A DNA stretch of 64,000 nt, from NCBI GenBank assembly GCA_029204225.1, contig CM055095.1, positions 64,992,158 to 65,056,157 on the forward strand, given 5' to 3'. The notes below the pieces were generated by a model that saw only the letters and a list, made by a program, of their open reading frames with translations, ran no database searches and was not told the origin of the DNA. Both the position numbers and the translations under genes were made by a program. Shown piece by piece: positions 11,704 through 22,477 of this stretch. Numbering within the stretch: the stretch's first letter is position 1; the number at the start of each line of letters is the position of its first letter. The DNA comes from Diphasiastrum complanatum. Its lineage: Eukaryota; Streptophyta; Lycopodiopsida; Lycopodiales; Lycopodiaceae.

Positions 11704-13261
11704 AGACCACTCTTTGTGTTAAGGACATAGTGAGCTTGTTGTTTAGTTTCATTTTGTGTCTAATGCTAGTGCCTTGTAATTAGTTGCTTGATGTTAGTAA
11801 CTCCATAGTTAGTAATGAGTGATGCTTGTTTCTTGGGGATTGTTTGTTGGATGAGTGCTAGTTGACGGGTGATGCCTAATGTTAGTGTGGTGATGAGAGT
11901 TTGATCCAAAGTTTGTATGGTCTTGAGATTGCAATGGTTTGATTGAATGGGTTGAGTATTTGGTTGAGGGTGTGAGTGATGAGTGTCGCTTGATTATTGT
12001 GAGAGTGATTTAGAATGTGTGAGAATGATTACTATTCAGATTGATTGAGTCGATGTGGTCTGTCTTTCCTTTGTCATTAGGGTTTCATTATGGCTTGTTC
12101 AAACGAGCTTGTAGTAAATGACTTGTTTTGTGTGGAGTAATGGGTTGTTAGTAAGCATCATGAATGCTTGATATGCAAGGGCGAAAGAGGTTGCTTGCAT
12201 GATTTCACTTGTGGGATGTTGGGAGGTTAATGATTGCTTGTACCATCATACATGCTCATTTTTGTTGATTGATTGGTTGCTAATTTTTTGGCCTGGTTTT
12301 ATTTTATTTTTTACAGACTTTCAGTTCATTTTTCTCTCAACTGAACCATTAACTTGTCAATCGCACAGGTCTTATTCTAGAAAATTTGATTTTCTTTATT
12401 TTGTCTTTTTATACCACTCAATCCGACACGCGCAAAGTGGGGGAAACTACATCAACGTGCCTAGCTCTGATTTTATGCTACAAAGGTTGATGTTATAAAA
12501 AGCAATGGGCCTCAAGTGGAGGCATTCATGACTAGAGTATCCACACATAATGGCTTCTGAGATATGATTCGACTTTCATTGCTATTTGTGGATTTGTTGT
12601 AAAATTCTACTTTACTTAATTTCTCGTTTATATTCATCTCAATTTTATGAAGGGTTTTTGCTCTTACCTTCAAGTGAACAGTGGTAGGGCTTGGTTAGTT
12701 AAATCAAATTTTATGCTAGTGAACCATTTTGTACGATCTCAAGTAGGGAGATGGTTTTAAATAAAGAGCAATGGGCCTGAACAATAATAAAATGTCAAGT
12801 TTGGAAGCGTTTTCCATTTATGTCATTTATGAAGAGTGTCAATTGGACCCGACCTCTGTGAAACACCAGAGCGGGTTGTCCACCATTCGTGGTTGAAAAA
12901 CACCACCTTGGTTAAGCGTCACACTAGTCACACCCACCGTTGGTACTGTCTAGCAAAATACCTAGACCCGACGGTTGGCGAAAGTACCACCACTTATCAA
13001 ACAAAGTGGTGCGTATAACTTACACCTCATGAGCACTCTATACAGCATGGAAAATTAACTAAAAAGAGAATACCTCACATCCATTTGACGAGCATTGATA
13101 TTGCAAGGTCTTTTTCTGTATGCTCTATGACTGTTAATTGCAAGTGTCAGCCTCTTACAACCCATATGATCTGCCAAGAGACTAGCCCCACCCATTGAGG
13201 GTCCCATGACCTCAAAGACACGTACTTACACGCTGTGGCCTACAGGGATAGCCCTAAAATT

Positions 13262-13410
13262 TAAAGGTAGTATCTTAATCTTAAAGGACCAATCCCTAAG
13301 GAGTTATGGACAAGTTCTTAGAACTCAAAGGATGGTATCCTAAAGACATAAGGATAGTATCTTAAGATATAAGGATAGCTCCTAGACACGTAGGGTATGG
13401 GATTTTAGTG
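13262..13410. repeat. degenerate short tandem repeat
   Basis: Variants of AAGGATAGTATCTTAA recur about every 22-30 bp, five to six times, with heavy divergence. Confidence 0.6.
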
Positions 13411-13876
13411 GATCAAGGATGTCCACGATCACCATGGCCAGATCCACTAAAACCCTCATTATAGGGACAGTGCCTTGGAAATGAAGGTAATACTCTGACC
13501 CACCAGAGGATGCCCTAAGTCACATCTCCCAAAGGCCATTTGAAAGTCAAACATATTGTTAGTGAGATCCTAGCATGATTTACCACTCAGAAGTTTGTAC
13601 AAAACTGTGACCCTAAAAAGCTAGTGAATCATTGCATCAAAAGTACTAGCACCCCCTCCTTACAGTCATACTTCTGAGAGCCTAGAAAACTCTCATTGGC
13701 TTGGGAGCATGGGGTAACAGGGAAAGCCCCCAGGATTGGATGTGGCAAGACCTCTGTTACTCAAGTAGGGCATAACCACCATCAGTAGTGGTGCCCCTTG
13801 ATTTTTTTAGGACTTTTTGGTGAGGCCAATTTTTCCCTGTCAAAAATTGCCCTAACACTCACTGTTTGAGTCAGTA

Positions 13877-14301
13877 TCAGTTTTCTGCTGTTCGACCCTT
13901 GGATCGAATTTTGGATTTTTGATCCTTGGGTTGGATTCTAGATTTTTTGATCTTGGATCGGATTTTAAATTTGTCGATCCTAGGATCGGATTTTGACTGT
14001 TTGATCCTTGAGTTGGATTTGTCTAGAGCTTTTCCCTTATGGTAAAAAAATTGGTCTTCCATGAATATAACACCCTACTCATGAAGGTCTTATGATTTTC
14101 TAGGTTGTAGAGTTTGTATGCCTTGTGATATGGGGAGTAGCCTATGAAAATCGATTTTATGCTTTTGTCATTCAGTTTCTTTCTTAGATCTTTAGGGATC
14201 TGAGCATAGGAAATGCATCCAAACACTCGAATATATTTGAGTGATGGCTTTGATCCAGTCTGCATTGGGTCGCAAAGGTCACTATGTACAAGATCTAGCA
14301 A
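13877..14301 (-). pseudogene. copia integrase fragment lacking its catalytic core
   Basis: Minus strand from 14301: LDLVHSDLCDPMQT carries the first catalytic Asp. The frame then jumps straight to GSKPSLKYIRVFGCISYAQI and IFIGYSPYHKAYKLYNLEN. The segment with the second Asp and the Glu is gone, while the join stays in frame. Downstream the linker becomes a 24-27 bp degenerate repeat (GGATCGGATTTTGATT-like, 13885-14030), encoding Lys/Ser/Arg-rich repeats around KIRSKIKKSRIQ. Confidence 0.8.
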
Positions 14302-14399
14302 ATCTCTAGAAGTATGAACATAATTTGAAGTAATTGAACTTCTAGCATGTTTGCTGATAATACAACTTTCACATGGAGAATCAGACCTTGGTCATAAAA

Positions 14400-15010
14400 G
14401 CCACTTCATCTTCCTCTTCATGCTGGATCAAGTGACTGGTTGAGGCAACATTTGCTTGTTGTTGGAACTTCTTCTTCTTTTCATTATTGTACTTGAGTGT
14501 TCTACAATCTTTGATGAGATGATCAGTCTTCTTATAGTACTTGCATAAGAGTTTTTGCATTGGCTGGATGATGAAGGAAAATTTGAATTCGACCCTAAGC
14601 CAGAATTCGACCCAGGCTGCATGTTGCTCCTTTTACCTGAATAATAAGATTTTGTGGATTTCTTTGACTTGATTTTTTGATTTTTTTTTTTTTTTGTGTA
14701 TAGAGCTTGAGGATCTGATCTTGAGACCAAGGAGGTTGTATTTCTTCTGATCTCCTTTTGTAACAACATTGAGATGACTCTTGATAGAGTAAGTTGCTAC
14801 TGGGTCGAAATAGCCATGACCCATGTTTCATAGGCATCAGGGAGACTCGATAGAAGAGTCATTACTGCATATGAGTCTTCAATGTTTGATCATGTTGTGG
14901 TCATCTGCTCCATAAGGTTTTTGAATGTATTGAGATGGCTAGAAATAGTGTCTGCATCAGACATCCTCAAAGTGAAGAATTTCTTCCTCGGATGGAGTTT
15001 AGAAGTGATA
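14400..15010 (-). pseudogene. copia gag, UBN2_2 type, broken
   Basis: Minus strand: KKFFTLRMSDADTISSHLNT, NLMEQMTTT, a TGA, SNIEDSYAVMTLLSSLPDAY and ETWVMAI, followed by TAG and frame changes. A basic Lys/Ser-rich segment leads to a zinc knuckle CKYYKKTDHLIKDC (near 14500-14545) whose second Cys is Tyr. It is a different gag class from families 1 and 2, and is related to the scrap at 27101-27330, which has the same CKY.K...H.IKDC knuckle. Confidence 0.75.
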
Positions 15011-15039
15011 TGTACAGGAGTAGGTGGACTGTCAATGTC

Positions 15040-15240
15040 GTGACATGGGTCAAATTTTTGAGTTAACAATACAAAGGGTCAGAATTTTACAAAGGGTTGG
15101 AAAATATACAAAGGCTCAAATTTTTCTAGGGTCGAAAAAATCAGACCCGACTCGATCCGATCCAGGGTCGAAAAAGTTAGAACCGATTATGACCCGACCT
15201 AGGGTCGAAAAATCTTTTTGACAAGAAGGACATTGGGTCG
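15040..15240. repeat. degenerate AGGGTCGAAAAA repeat
   Basis: Words of the form AGGGTCGAAAAA and GGGTCAAAATT recur about eight times. The complementary strand resembles the linker repeat at 13885-14030, so both may come from the same copia linker minisatellite. Confidence 0.55.
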
Positions 15241-15359
15241 GAAATCCTGAAGTTTTTGATGCTTTGTTAAAACTTTGAATCTTCATATTTTTTGTGTAAT
15301 TTTTCAGAATAAGTATGAAAAGGTTTCAGGATGCTCATTACCTAATGGAACTGGGCTTG

Positions 15360-15620
15360 AGCATGAATTCCAATAGATTGTGCATGTGATTTATCTGAAC
15401 ACGCATTTATTTTTATGATCTTGTAGTGAACGTAGGAGCTGTGATCTCGTTTGTCATTTGCGATCCAAGATCATTCTTGATGGCAATTAATAGTAGCCCA
15501 TTTTAGAGAGAGCTATTCTGCACTATCTCTCTCTCCCTCTTCATTCTCTGTACGTTAGTTGGTAACAGATCATTCCTATCAGAGTTTGCATTTATCCAGC
15601 TGTTGTCTTCCCTCCCACAG
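15360..15620 (+). repeat. copia LTR end fragment
   Basis: This segment is similar, in opposite orientation, to 27340-27545. Shared blocks include CACGCATTTATTTTTATGAT, GTGATCTC, AGATCATTCTTG, AGTAGCCCATTTTAG and CACTATCTCTCTCTC. It ends with TTGGTAACAGATCATTCC, which may contain a degraded primer-binding site. At 27 kb the same segment leads into a gag, so it is the 3' part of an LTR plus leader. Confidence 0.6.
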
Positions 15621-16230
15621 AGAACCTTATCCTTGACATAGTGATATCGAATCTCAACGTGCTTACTCCTAGAGTGAAATCTAGGGTTGATCGATAAGGC
15701 AATGGCAATCTGATTAACACAAAACATAATCGTCAGAGTGTACTAATTCATACTAATGTTTGACAGTAAATTTCTCAACCAAATTGCTTCTTTAATGGAT
15801 TGATTTGCAACAATGTACTCTGCTTTTGTAGCGAAAAGAGCAATAGAGGTTTGCTTATGACTGTTCCAAGAGATAAGACCGACGTTGAAGAAGAATGTAA
15901 ATCCAGATGTGGATCTACAAATATCTACATCTCCATTCCAGTTTGGATCTAAATATCCACTGAGCTAATGGAGATTATCGTTGTTGACTTTTCCATAGTA
16001 GATGAATAGCTTTGTTGTAGCTTGGATATATCTCATGACCTGTATAAGAGACTTCCAATGGGTAATGAGAGGATTAGCCATGAATTGGCTTAGTGAGCTG
16101 ACTGCAAAAGCGATTTCAAATTTTGTACAAACCATTGCATACATGAGAGATATAAGTATCGATTGGTATGTATATCTTTCATCTGCTCCTTCTTCTACTT
16201 GGTCTGAGGACATTGGTCCTTCGACAATCG
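15560..16230 (-). pseudogene. copia RT C-terminus and RNase H
   Basis: Minus strand from about 16230: YTYQSILISLMYAMVCTKFE, SSLSQFMANPLITHWKSLI and VMRYIQATTKLFIYYGKV, then a TAG, then RNase H with LDPNWNGDVDICRSTSGF, SWNSHKQTSIAL, KAEYIVANQSIKEAIWLRNL, and FHSRSKHVEIRYHYVKDKVL. The first acidic block has lost its usual SDAD and the CDN block reads CVN. It is close to the plus-strand RNase H at 35.97-36.4 kb. Confidence 0.85.
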
Positions 16231-16326
16231 TAGGCCTAAATCCATCGGTGAGTGAGCTTCTTTACAATTAATCAGATTATATCTGATAAAGGTATTATGA
16301 AGATACCTTTGCTGAGTTGCAATCGA

Positions 16327-17052
16327 CTCCCTCATGTTGCACTTGGAGGAAAGTCACCATATGAAGCACTTTATTTGAAGAAACCTAAGGTTGATCACCT
16401 TGGAGTATTTGGATGCATATGCTTTGTCCATATTCCCTTGGAAACGAGAAAGAAGGATGATCCTTGTGCAAGCAAAGGAGTAATGGTTGGATATTCATCC
16501 AACAAGAAAGCCTATCGAATCTACATGCTCTCTACTTCTAAAGTAATTGAAAGTAGAGATGTAGTTTTTCATGAAGAAGAAAAGTCCAATCTAGGAGGGG
16601 CCGAGATCAAGCAACCTCAAAATCTATCACCTTTTGTTATTGAAGACAATCAACATATGGAGGGGTCGAGACTTGAGGATGAAAGTCCTCGGATTTTCAC
16701 TCCTAGAAGATCCATGAGGGAGAGATTCGAGCCTAAGAGGCTCACTTATGATGACAAAGGAAAACAAGTGGATCTTGATTCCACTTATGCTTATTTTGTT
16801 TCTCATGAGGAGCCCAAAGATGTCCAAGAAGCCCTCAATACCAAGGAGTGGTATGAGGCCATGAAGATTGAATATGATGCCTTGACCACCAACCACACAT
16901 GGGAGCTAGTGGATCCACCACCTAACATGCACATTATTGGATGCAAGTGGGTGTTCAATATCAAGTACAATCATGATGGCTCCATCAACAAGTACAAGAC
17001 AAGATTATGTGCTAAAGGCTTTGCACAAATATATGGCCTTGACTATCAAGAA
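16327..17052 (+). pseudogene. copia family 2 integrase C-terminus to RT N-terminus
   Basis: Homologous to the two halves of copia family 2 at 43480-43579 and 59346-59995. LPHVALGGKSPYEALYLKK, FGCICFVHIPLETRKK and GVMVGYSSNKKAYRIYMLST are followed by a linker (SPRIFTPRRSMRERF) and the RT start (WYEAMKIEYDAL, NHTWELVDPP, IIGCKWVF, RLCAKGFAQIYGLDYQE). It is open in one frame. Homology ends at 17052 where unrelated sequence begins. It preserves the uninterrupted GAGTATTTGGATGC site into which element A inserted in the other copy. Confidence 0.9.
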
Positions 17053-17070
17053 CTGGGACTTGCCAGATTT

Positions 17071-17955
17071 TCAATAATACCCATAAGAGTCTGGTGGCCA
17101 TTCCGGATAACCTTGTTCATCAACAATTGGGTAGTTGAGGCATTCCATCAGAGTATCCCAAGATAAAATTGGATCCTCATAGATTGGCACAACTGGTCCC
17201 AACATCATGGACTCCCCCAAATCATAATGTGGATATGACATGCTTGCTTGACTCTCTTGTCTGTCCAGGTATTCATGGTATGCCATAACCTGAAGACTTT
17301 CCTCAGCAGTGAATATCAAATATTTAGGACAAGGCTTTGTCATTGTAGGTGCTGGTGCTTGCTATATTGGAGGCCTATTTGGGCTTGGATTCCCTGGATT
17401 TGGCCTTTGAAGAATGGATATACCCAGATTTGGCGTTGGTTTGGGCTGCTTCATTATAGAACAATGAGACTTTGGTTGAATCTTGCTCGTTGAGGGACAA
17501 TCATCAACTTTAGTCGTCCCTTGGTCATTGCACTTCCCCGTTGAAGGATGCATGATGGCACTTTTCCTTGGATCTTGTGCTGAATTGCCTTCAAGTTGCC
17601 CTGTTGATGCTAGTCCCCTTTGTACTTCATCACTAAGAATTCTTTGCAGTGATTGTGCCAAGAGACTTGGTAAAATCTGTTGGACTTCGTCAGATGCCAA
17701 TTTCTTGACTTCCTCAGCTACCATTGGCATGATGGATTCTACCATCTCTGTCTTTTGTGATAGTTTTACTTGGTTGCCTGAGGGTATCTTTGCGTACTTT
17801 AGGACTTTTGCCAGATTGTCTTCTTCATCACTTGCTTCATAACCTGGTGGCACTAAGATTTTTCTTTTATAGTGCGTTCGAGGTGGAAGGGTCACCACAG
17901 GTGCATGTCGGTCTACATAGGCCAAATGCCTCCTGACTATTTGTGGATTTCTCAT
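17071..17955 (-). CDS. unrecognised ORF, Pro/Ser/Gln-rich, one internal TAG
   Basis: Minus-strand frame from ATG at 17955 to 17071, broken only by TAG at 17362-17364. The N-terminal part is basic (PRTHYKRKILVPPGYEASDE). A Lys/Glu/Leu-rich helical part follows (EMVESIMPMVAEEVKKLASD, QQILPSLLAQSLQRILSDEV), then a low-complexity Pro/Ser tail. After the TAG come LIFTAEESLQVMAYHEYLD and an acidic Tyr/Pro-rich end. I recognise no domain. It lies downstream, in the same orientation, of the gag-like ORF at 18256-18876, so it may be an extra ORF of the same element. No signal peptide or membrane segment is seen. A decayed host exon is possible. Confidence 0.45.
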
Positions 17956-18255
17956 CAGGCAATCTCAGCATGGATGATTAACTCCGCATTATGAACACAA
18001 GGGATCAAATGTTGATGGATCTCCTCGATGTGGACATTTAGCACGACGATGTTTCCCTCCGCATCCATAACATTTACTGAGTGCAATACACCATCGCCTC
18101 TAAGTTGATAGGCATACACTGGTAATAGATTCCCCTTAGGATCTTCCACAAAGTAGACTGGTAAGCTGTTATGGTCCTCTATGGAGTTCGGTGACATGCA
18201 AGAGGATATAACTAAAACTTCTACCTTGCCACTGTTTGTTGAAGAAATTCGTGAT
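17955..18255 (-). pseudogene. unrecognised ORF between gag and the Pro-rich ORF
   Basis: Minus strand. The frame is open upstream of the ATG at 18197 (CQINPFESRIS, GKVEVLVISSC) and continues as SLPVYFVEDPKGNLLPVYAY and GDGVLHSVNVMDAEGNIVVL to a stop at 17955. The Val/Ile/Gly-rich strands could be a beta-barrel such as a diverged retropepsin, but no D-S/T-G-A motif is visible. It overlaps the next ORF by the 4-base ATG/TGA type of junction and directly follows the zinc-knuckle remnant. No function assigned. Confidence 0.4.
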
Positions 18256-18876
18256 TCAAATGGGTTTATCTGACATCCATCCTTCAGAAGAGCTCCTTGT
18301 TGGCTTGATTCTGCTTCTGACAGTTGAACCGCTGGATCTGGCTGTCGGGCCTTCTGCTCTACCTTTGGCCATCATGTCGAGGATTTTTGATTGGACATCT
18401 TGCACTCGGATGATTTCCAAAACAATATGTACATTCATCCTTTTCAAGAAACTTAATAGAGTGAGCATAAGCTTGTTGACAACTTGAAGTGCTTGGTCTT
18501 CTGCTGCACTTGATCTGCTTGACCTTGCTGCACTTTGTTGCCTTGCATGGGGTTCCATTCCTGTTGGATCATCGCTCGTTGTCGACCTTTGTTGCTCTGA
18601 TTCCCCATCTGGATAGGGAAAATCCTTCTTCCCAAGTGAGATTTCCATCAAGGCAGCATCCTTACAAAGTTGTGCAAGCGACACATAGGATGCTAACTCT
18701 TCCATACCAGATCTGATCCTTTTGGGCAGTCCGACATAGTATTTTGCCATGATGATCTGTTGGAGAATCGGGGGATCACAATCCTTCACTAGATGATAAA
18801 TCCGATAGGTGTAGTCTCGGATTGTTTCAGTAGGGAATTTTTTTAATTTCGATAATCCTACAAGGGCAGTCTCCAT
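18256..18876 (-). pseudogene. retrotransposon gag-like protein with frameshifted zinc knuckle
   Basis: Minus strand from 18876: LSKLKKFPTETIRDYTYRIY, LVKDCDPPILQQIIMAKYY and GLPKRIRSGMEELASYVSLA have the pattern of a gypsy-type Retrotrans_gag domain. A Ser/Gln-rich segment follows. Near 18400-18440 a second frame encodes CTYCFGNHPSARC, a CX2CX3HX4C knuckle, showing a frameshift after the capsid part. The upstream end is lost near 18.89 kb. It differs from the gypsy-like gag of element B, so it marks another LTR-element family. Confidence 0.6.
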
Positions 18877-18889
18877 AGTTCAGCACTAG

Positions 18890-19440
18890 AATGTCGCAAA
18901 GTAGCTGGTTGGTGAATTGCTTCAAGGTTTGCTCAATGACTCTGGTGTTCCAACCTCCTCTCTTTTTTTTTTTTTTTTTCTGGGAGATGGAAAAGAAAAA
19001 AGAGAGAAGAGAATCAGTAAACGGTGGATCAGTATGGATGAGAATAGAGACAGAAATGGAGATAGAAGATGGAATAGAGATGGGACAGAAGAATGATAGA
19101 TGGATAGTGGTTTATGTGGATGGAACTGATCGGCTTGATCTGAGGTTCATTCACTTGATTCAGTCCAGGGATGTTGGATCTTGATGGATAATGTGACTGC
19201 AACCTAGATTTGACAAGATCTGATCAGTTTCAGTTGGCTAATAGTGTGATTTTAGCCCTTTTTCTTGGTTTTTTGTGATTTTTTTTTTTTTTGAGATTTG
19301 TTCAGATCTAAGTGAATCAAACCTTCAACCTTCCTACAGTAGCTGTATCTGGACCATATCCTATAGTTTCTTGATGGACAGATTTTTGTCAGGATCTGGA
19401 AAAATCTCAGTTTTTTTGGCACTTTTTCTTAAATATTTGA
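18890..19440. other. low-complexity spacer
   Basis: T17 at 18963-18979, a GA-rich stretch at 18985-19100 with repeated GATGGA/GAATAGAGA words, and T-rich sequence after it. No coding signal seen. Confidence 0.6.
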
Positions 19441-19449
19441 GAATCTAAC

Positions 19450-20750
19450 CATTGGATCTTCACAAAAATTTTACAGTAGCCAGATCTAGGTTAGATCTAT
19501 CTATAAAACTCTTTGCGAAGGTTACTTCCGAGCAAATCTTAAAAAATCATAGAAAACGTGCATTTGTTTGGGATTTTTTTGCAAGATTTTTATATTTTCT
19601 GGGGATAAACCCTTGCAGACTGGTATGCACTTGTATCTAAGTTAGATTCACATGCGCACAAAGGTGCAAGAGTTACTTCCCAAGGAAACTCAAAAAATCT
19701 TGAAAAAAGTGCATTCTTTTGGGGGTTTTTTGCAAAATTTTAAGATTTTCTGGGAATAAACCCTCTCAGACTGGTATTCAGTTGTATCTAAGTCAAATTC
19801 TCTTGCTCACAATGTTGCAAGAGTTACTTCCCAAGGAAACTCAAAAAATATTGAAAAAAAGTGCATTTTTGGAGGGTTACTATTTTCTCGGAAAAAACCC
19901 TTTCAAACTAGTATACACTTGTATCTCAGCTAGATTCACCTTATAACCAAGCTGCAAGAGTTACTTTCCAACGAAATTCAAAAAATCTTGAAAAAAGTGC
20001 ATTTTTTTGGGGTTTTTTGAAGTTTTTTAAGATTTTCTGGGGAAAAAACCTTGCAGACTGGTATGCACTTGTATCTAAGTTAGATCCACTTTCTAACAAA
20101 GCTGAGAGAGCTACTTCCCAAGTAAACTTAAAAAATCTTGAAAAAAGTGCATTTTTGGAGGGTCCAATTTTGAAAAATTTTAAGAATATCTGGGAAAAAA
20201 CCCTTGAAAACTGGTATGCACTTGTATTTCAATTAGATTCACCTGCTAATCAAGCTACAAGAGTTACTTCCCAAGGAAACTCAAAAAATCTTGAAAAAAG
20301 TGCATTTTTTTGGGGTTTTTTTGCAAAATTTTAAGATTTTCTGGGAACAAACCCTTGCAGACTGGTGTGCACTTGTAGCTAAGTCAGATTAACTTTCTCA
20401 CAAATATAGGAGAGTTACTTCCCAAGGAAACTCAAAAAATCTTTAAAAAAGTGCATTTTTGGAGAATTTAATTCCAAAATTTTAAGATTTTTTGGGAACA
20501 AACCCTTGCAGACTGCTATGCACTTGTATCTTAGTTAGATTCACCTGCTAATCAAGCTGCAAGAGTTAATTCCCAAGGAAACTCAAAAAATATTGAAAAA
20601 AGTACATTTTTTTGGGATTTTTTTGAAAAAATTTAAGATTTTCTGGGAACAAATTATCGCAAACTGGTATGCACTTGTATCTCAGCCAGATTCAGCCTTT
20701 CACCAAGCTGCAAGAGTTACTTCCCAAGGAAACTAAAAAATTTGTTGTCT
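19450..20750. repeat. 151-bp tandem array with alternating A/B units
   Basis: The anchor GTTACTTCC occurs at 19521, 19672, 19823, 19960, 20110, 20263, 20414, 20565 and 20716 (some with one change), giving steps of 151, 151, 137, 150, 153, 151, 151 and 151. Each unit has CAAGGAAACTCAAAAAATCT, GAAAAAAGTGCATTTTT, and CAGACTGGTATGCACTTGTA. After GTGCATTTTT, units alternate between a TTTGGGGTTTTTT form and a GGAGGGT/GGAGAAT form, so from the second unit the period is about 302 bp. No protein coding. Confidence 0.95.
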
Positions 20751-21110
20751 GAGAAGGTTCTAGGCCACTTTTTGCTCTTGGGAACCTTCTAAGGGGCACT
20801 TTTTTTGGGTTCTAACTCTCGCAGACTTCTCTGTGTCCTTGTCTCAGTGAGATGGAACTTTAGAGAGCTCTGCGGAGGTTACCCCATTATTTTGAACATA
20901 AGCACGTCAATTTTTGTTGTGTCTACTATGTGCCCCTGGTGTAAGGCAAGGACAACAAAATGATTCTAGCATGCTCTGAGTCCACCTTGCCATTGCCATG
21001 ATCTACAAAGATCCTAGCAACGATTCGAGGCTAGATCGGAGATGCCTAAAAAAGCACACGTAGGCTAATAGCAAACATGAAAACAATTATTACTCGATTA
21101 TTAGCACGGC

Positions 21111-21186
21111 AGGGCCATTGTGGATTTGCACAAAACACTTTTTTTGTTGGGCCATTGTGAATTTGCACAAAACACTTTTTTGGTTT
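21111..21186. repeat. tandem duplication of about 38 bp
   Basis: Two copies of GGGCCATTGTGRATTTGCAC followed by AAAACACTTTTTT, differing at one base in the first part and slightly in T-run length. Confidence 0.85.
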
Positions 21187-22231
21187 GATAAGCCGCTAGC
21201 CCTATCCCTAAACGCTGAAAGGGCAAATTGCGGGCGGCCGTTCTCTTCAAAAGTTTCTTCATAAATACTTCGTCTCTCCAATTGATCCGCACCAACAGCT
21301 CTGCTTGGCTGATCGCAAATAGCACATGCCTCATCTGCTGCGCTTAAGTTTTGGAGATAGGATGGGATGCTTTTTCTTAAGGATACATCAGTAGATTGTT
21401 TGATTTGAGTTATTTGAGTTGGTTAGTTTGTGCGTTTAGGTTTCCTTTAAGCAACCGTGTTTTTGCCTTTCTTCTTTTTCCTGAACTGCCCAAATATGGT
21501 GCGTACTGAAGCTAAAGCCACTTTCTCTTTGGCTACCTGCTCTTTAATTTCGTTTGCTGGGTGTGTTGTAGTAAGTATAGGTGGTTGACTGCAATTATTG
21601 CACAGTGATGATCATATTGGATAAGAGTTCAATCAATGATTTGAAACAATCCTCCTACTCATACTGAGTGCTTCACCAACCATGTTTGTATGACAGCAAA
21701 GGCAGATGATGAAATCTAACTTTTGGGTAATTTGCATCTGATGAACAGTGATGCTACACCTTGGAGAACTGATGCCTTGCTCTTCTTAATAATCAACCTG
21801 CAATCTTACAGTCTTATGGTTTTATGTATTGGGCCGGCCTATTATTGTCAACCAATAAGTTTGCAAAATTCTGTTGGAATCCTTTTCCTGAATCCCGAGG
21901 GGAAAATAACTCTTTAAATCTGTTCATTGGTAAGAGTGTTTTTGATAATGAATGTGAGTATTACTGAGGAAGCTAGCGATATGGTATTCTGTGGGAAAAA
22001 AACTTGCTTCTCGATTTCATTCTTGACAATAGCTAGGAATTTCGTTCTTACATTCATCCAGTATCTTAATTTTCTTTTATGTTGAATGCTGAGTATAGTT
22101 AGAATAATTTTTGAGTTTATGTTCTCCGGCAACGTTTATATTATCCGTCATTTGCCATGTAATCACGATCTGACGATTGAAACAAGACAAGCCTCTTATG
22201 ATGTTTTTGCACGGCTGGCGTCTTTTTTATC

Positions 22232-22286
22232 GCTCATCTTTTCTTTTCTCAAACTGTTGCGATCTTTTCTTTTCTCAAACTGTTGC
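22232..22286. repeat. tandem duplication of about 26 bp
   Basis: CTTTTCTTTTCTCAAACTGT followed by TGCGAT/TGCGGA occurs twice in direct succession. Confidence 0.85.
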
Positions 22287-22349
22287 GGATTCAAATCTTC
22301 GAAACGCGATCATTTTGCATAAAAATCAGCCCACGTGAGAAATAAGCAA

Positions 22350-22477
22350 CACTTCCAGTCCTTGGAGATAATTGCTTTCACAACCTAACATAAAACCATT
22401 CATTTTGTTTTTAACCTTCCAGTCCTTGGGGATAACTGCTGTTACAACCTAACATAAAAACCGTTCATTTTGTTTTT
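22350..22477. repeat. tandem duplication of about 64 bp
   Basis: CTTCCAGTCCTTGGRGATAA through CAACCTAACATAAAA to CATTTTGTTTTTA occurs twice with a few substitutions. Confidence 0.85.

Larger units (their letters stand above)
10672..13876. other. no recognisable gene; probable old LTR or leader sequence
   Basis: I see no protein of known type on either strand. A good TATA box at 11695-11703 followed by T/G-rich sequence suggests a retroelement LTR and leader. Two related segments (around 12480-12560 and 12700-12800) share TTTTATGCTA and AGCAATGGGCCT. The stretch 12836-13020 is less AT-rich, with several short inverted words (CACCA/TGGTG). Degenerate repeats occupy 13262-13410. Confidence 0.5.

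Noticed and set aside
12836-13018. Possible RNA gene or conserved exon in a less AT-rich stretch
   Set aside because: No cloverleaf, no known RNA motif and no protein similarity; inverted words are too short to support a fold.
16614-16900. Minus-strand ORF with an apparent hydrophobic start, also near 59566-59835
   Set aside because: Mirror frame of the copia linker and RT start.
20017-20334. 105-residue ORF across the tandem array
   Set aside because: It reflects a repeat period (151 bp) that shifts frame in each unit; it is not a protein.
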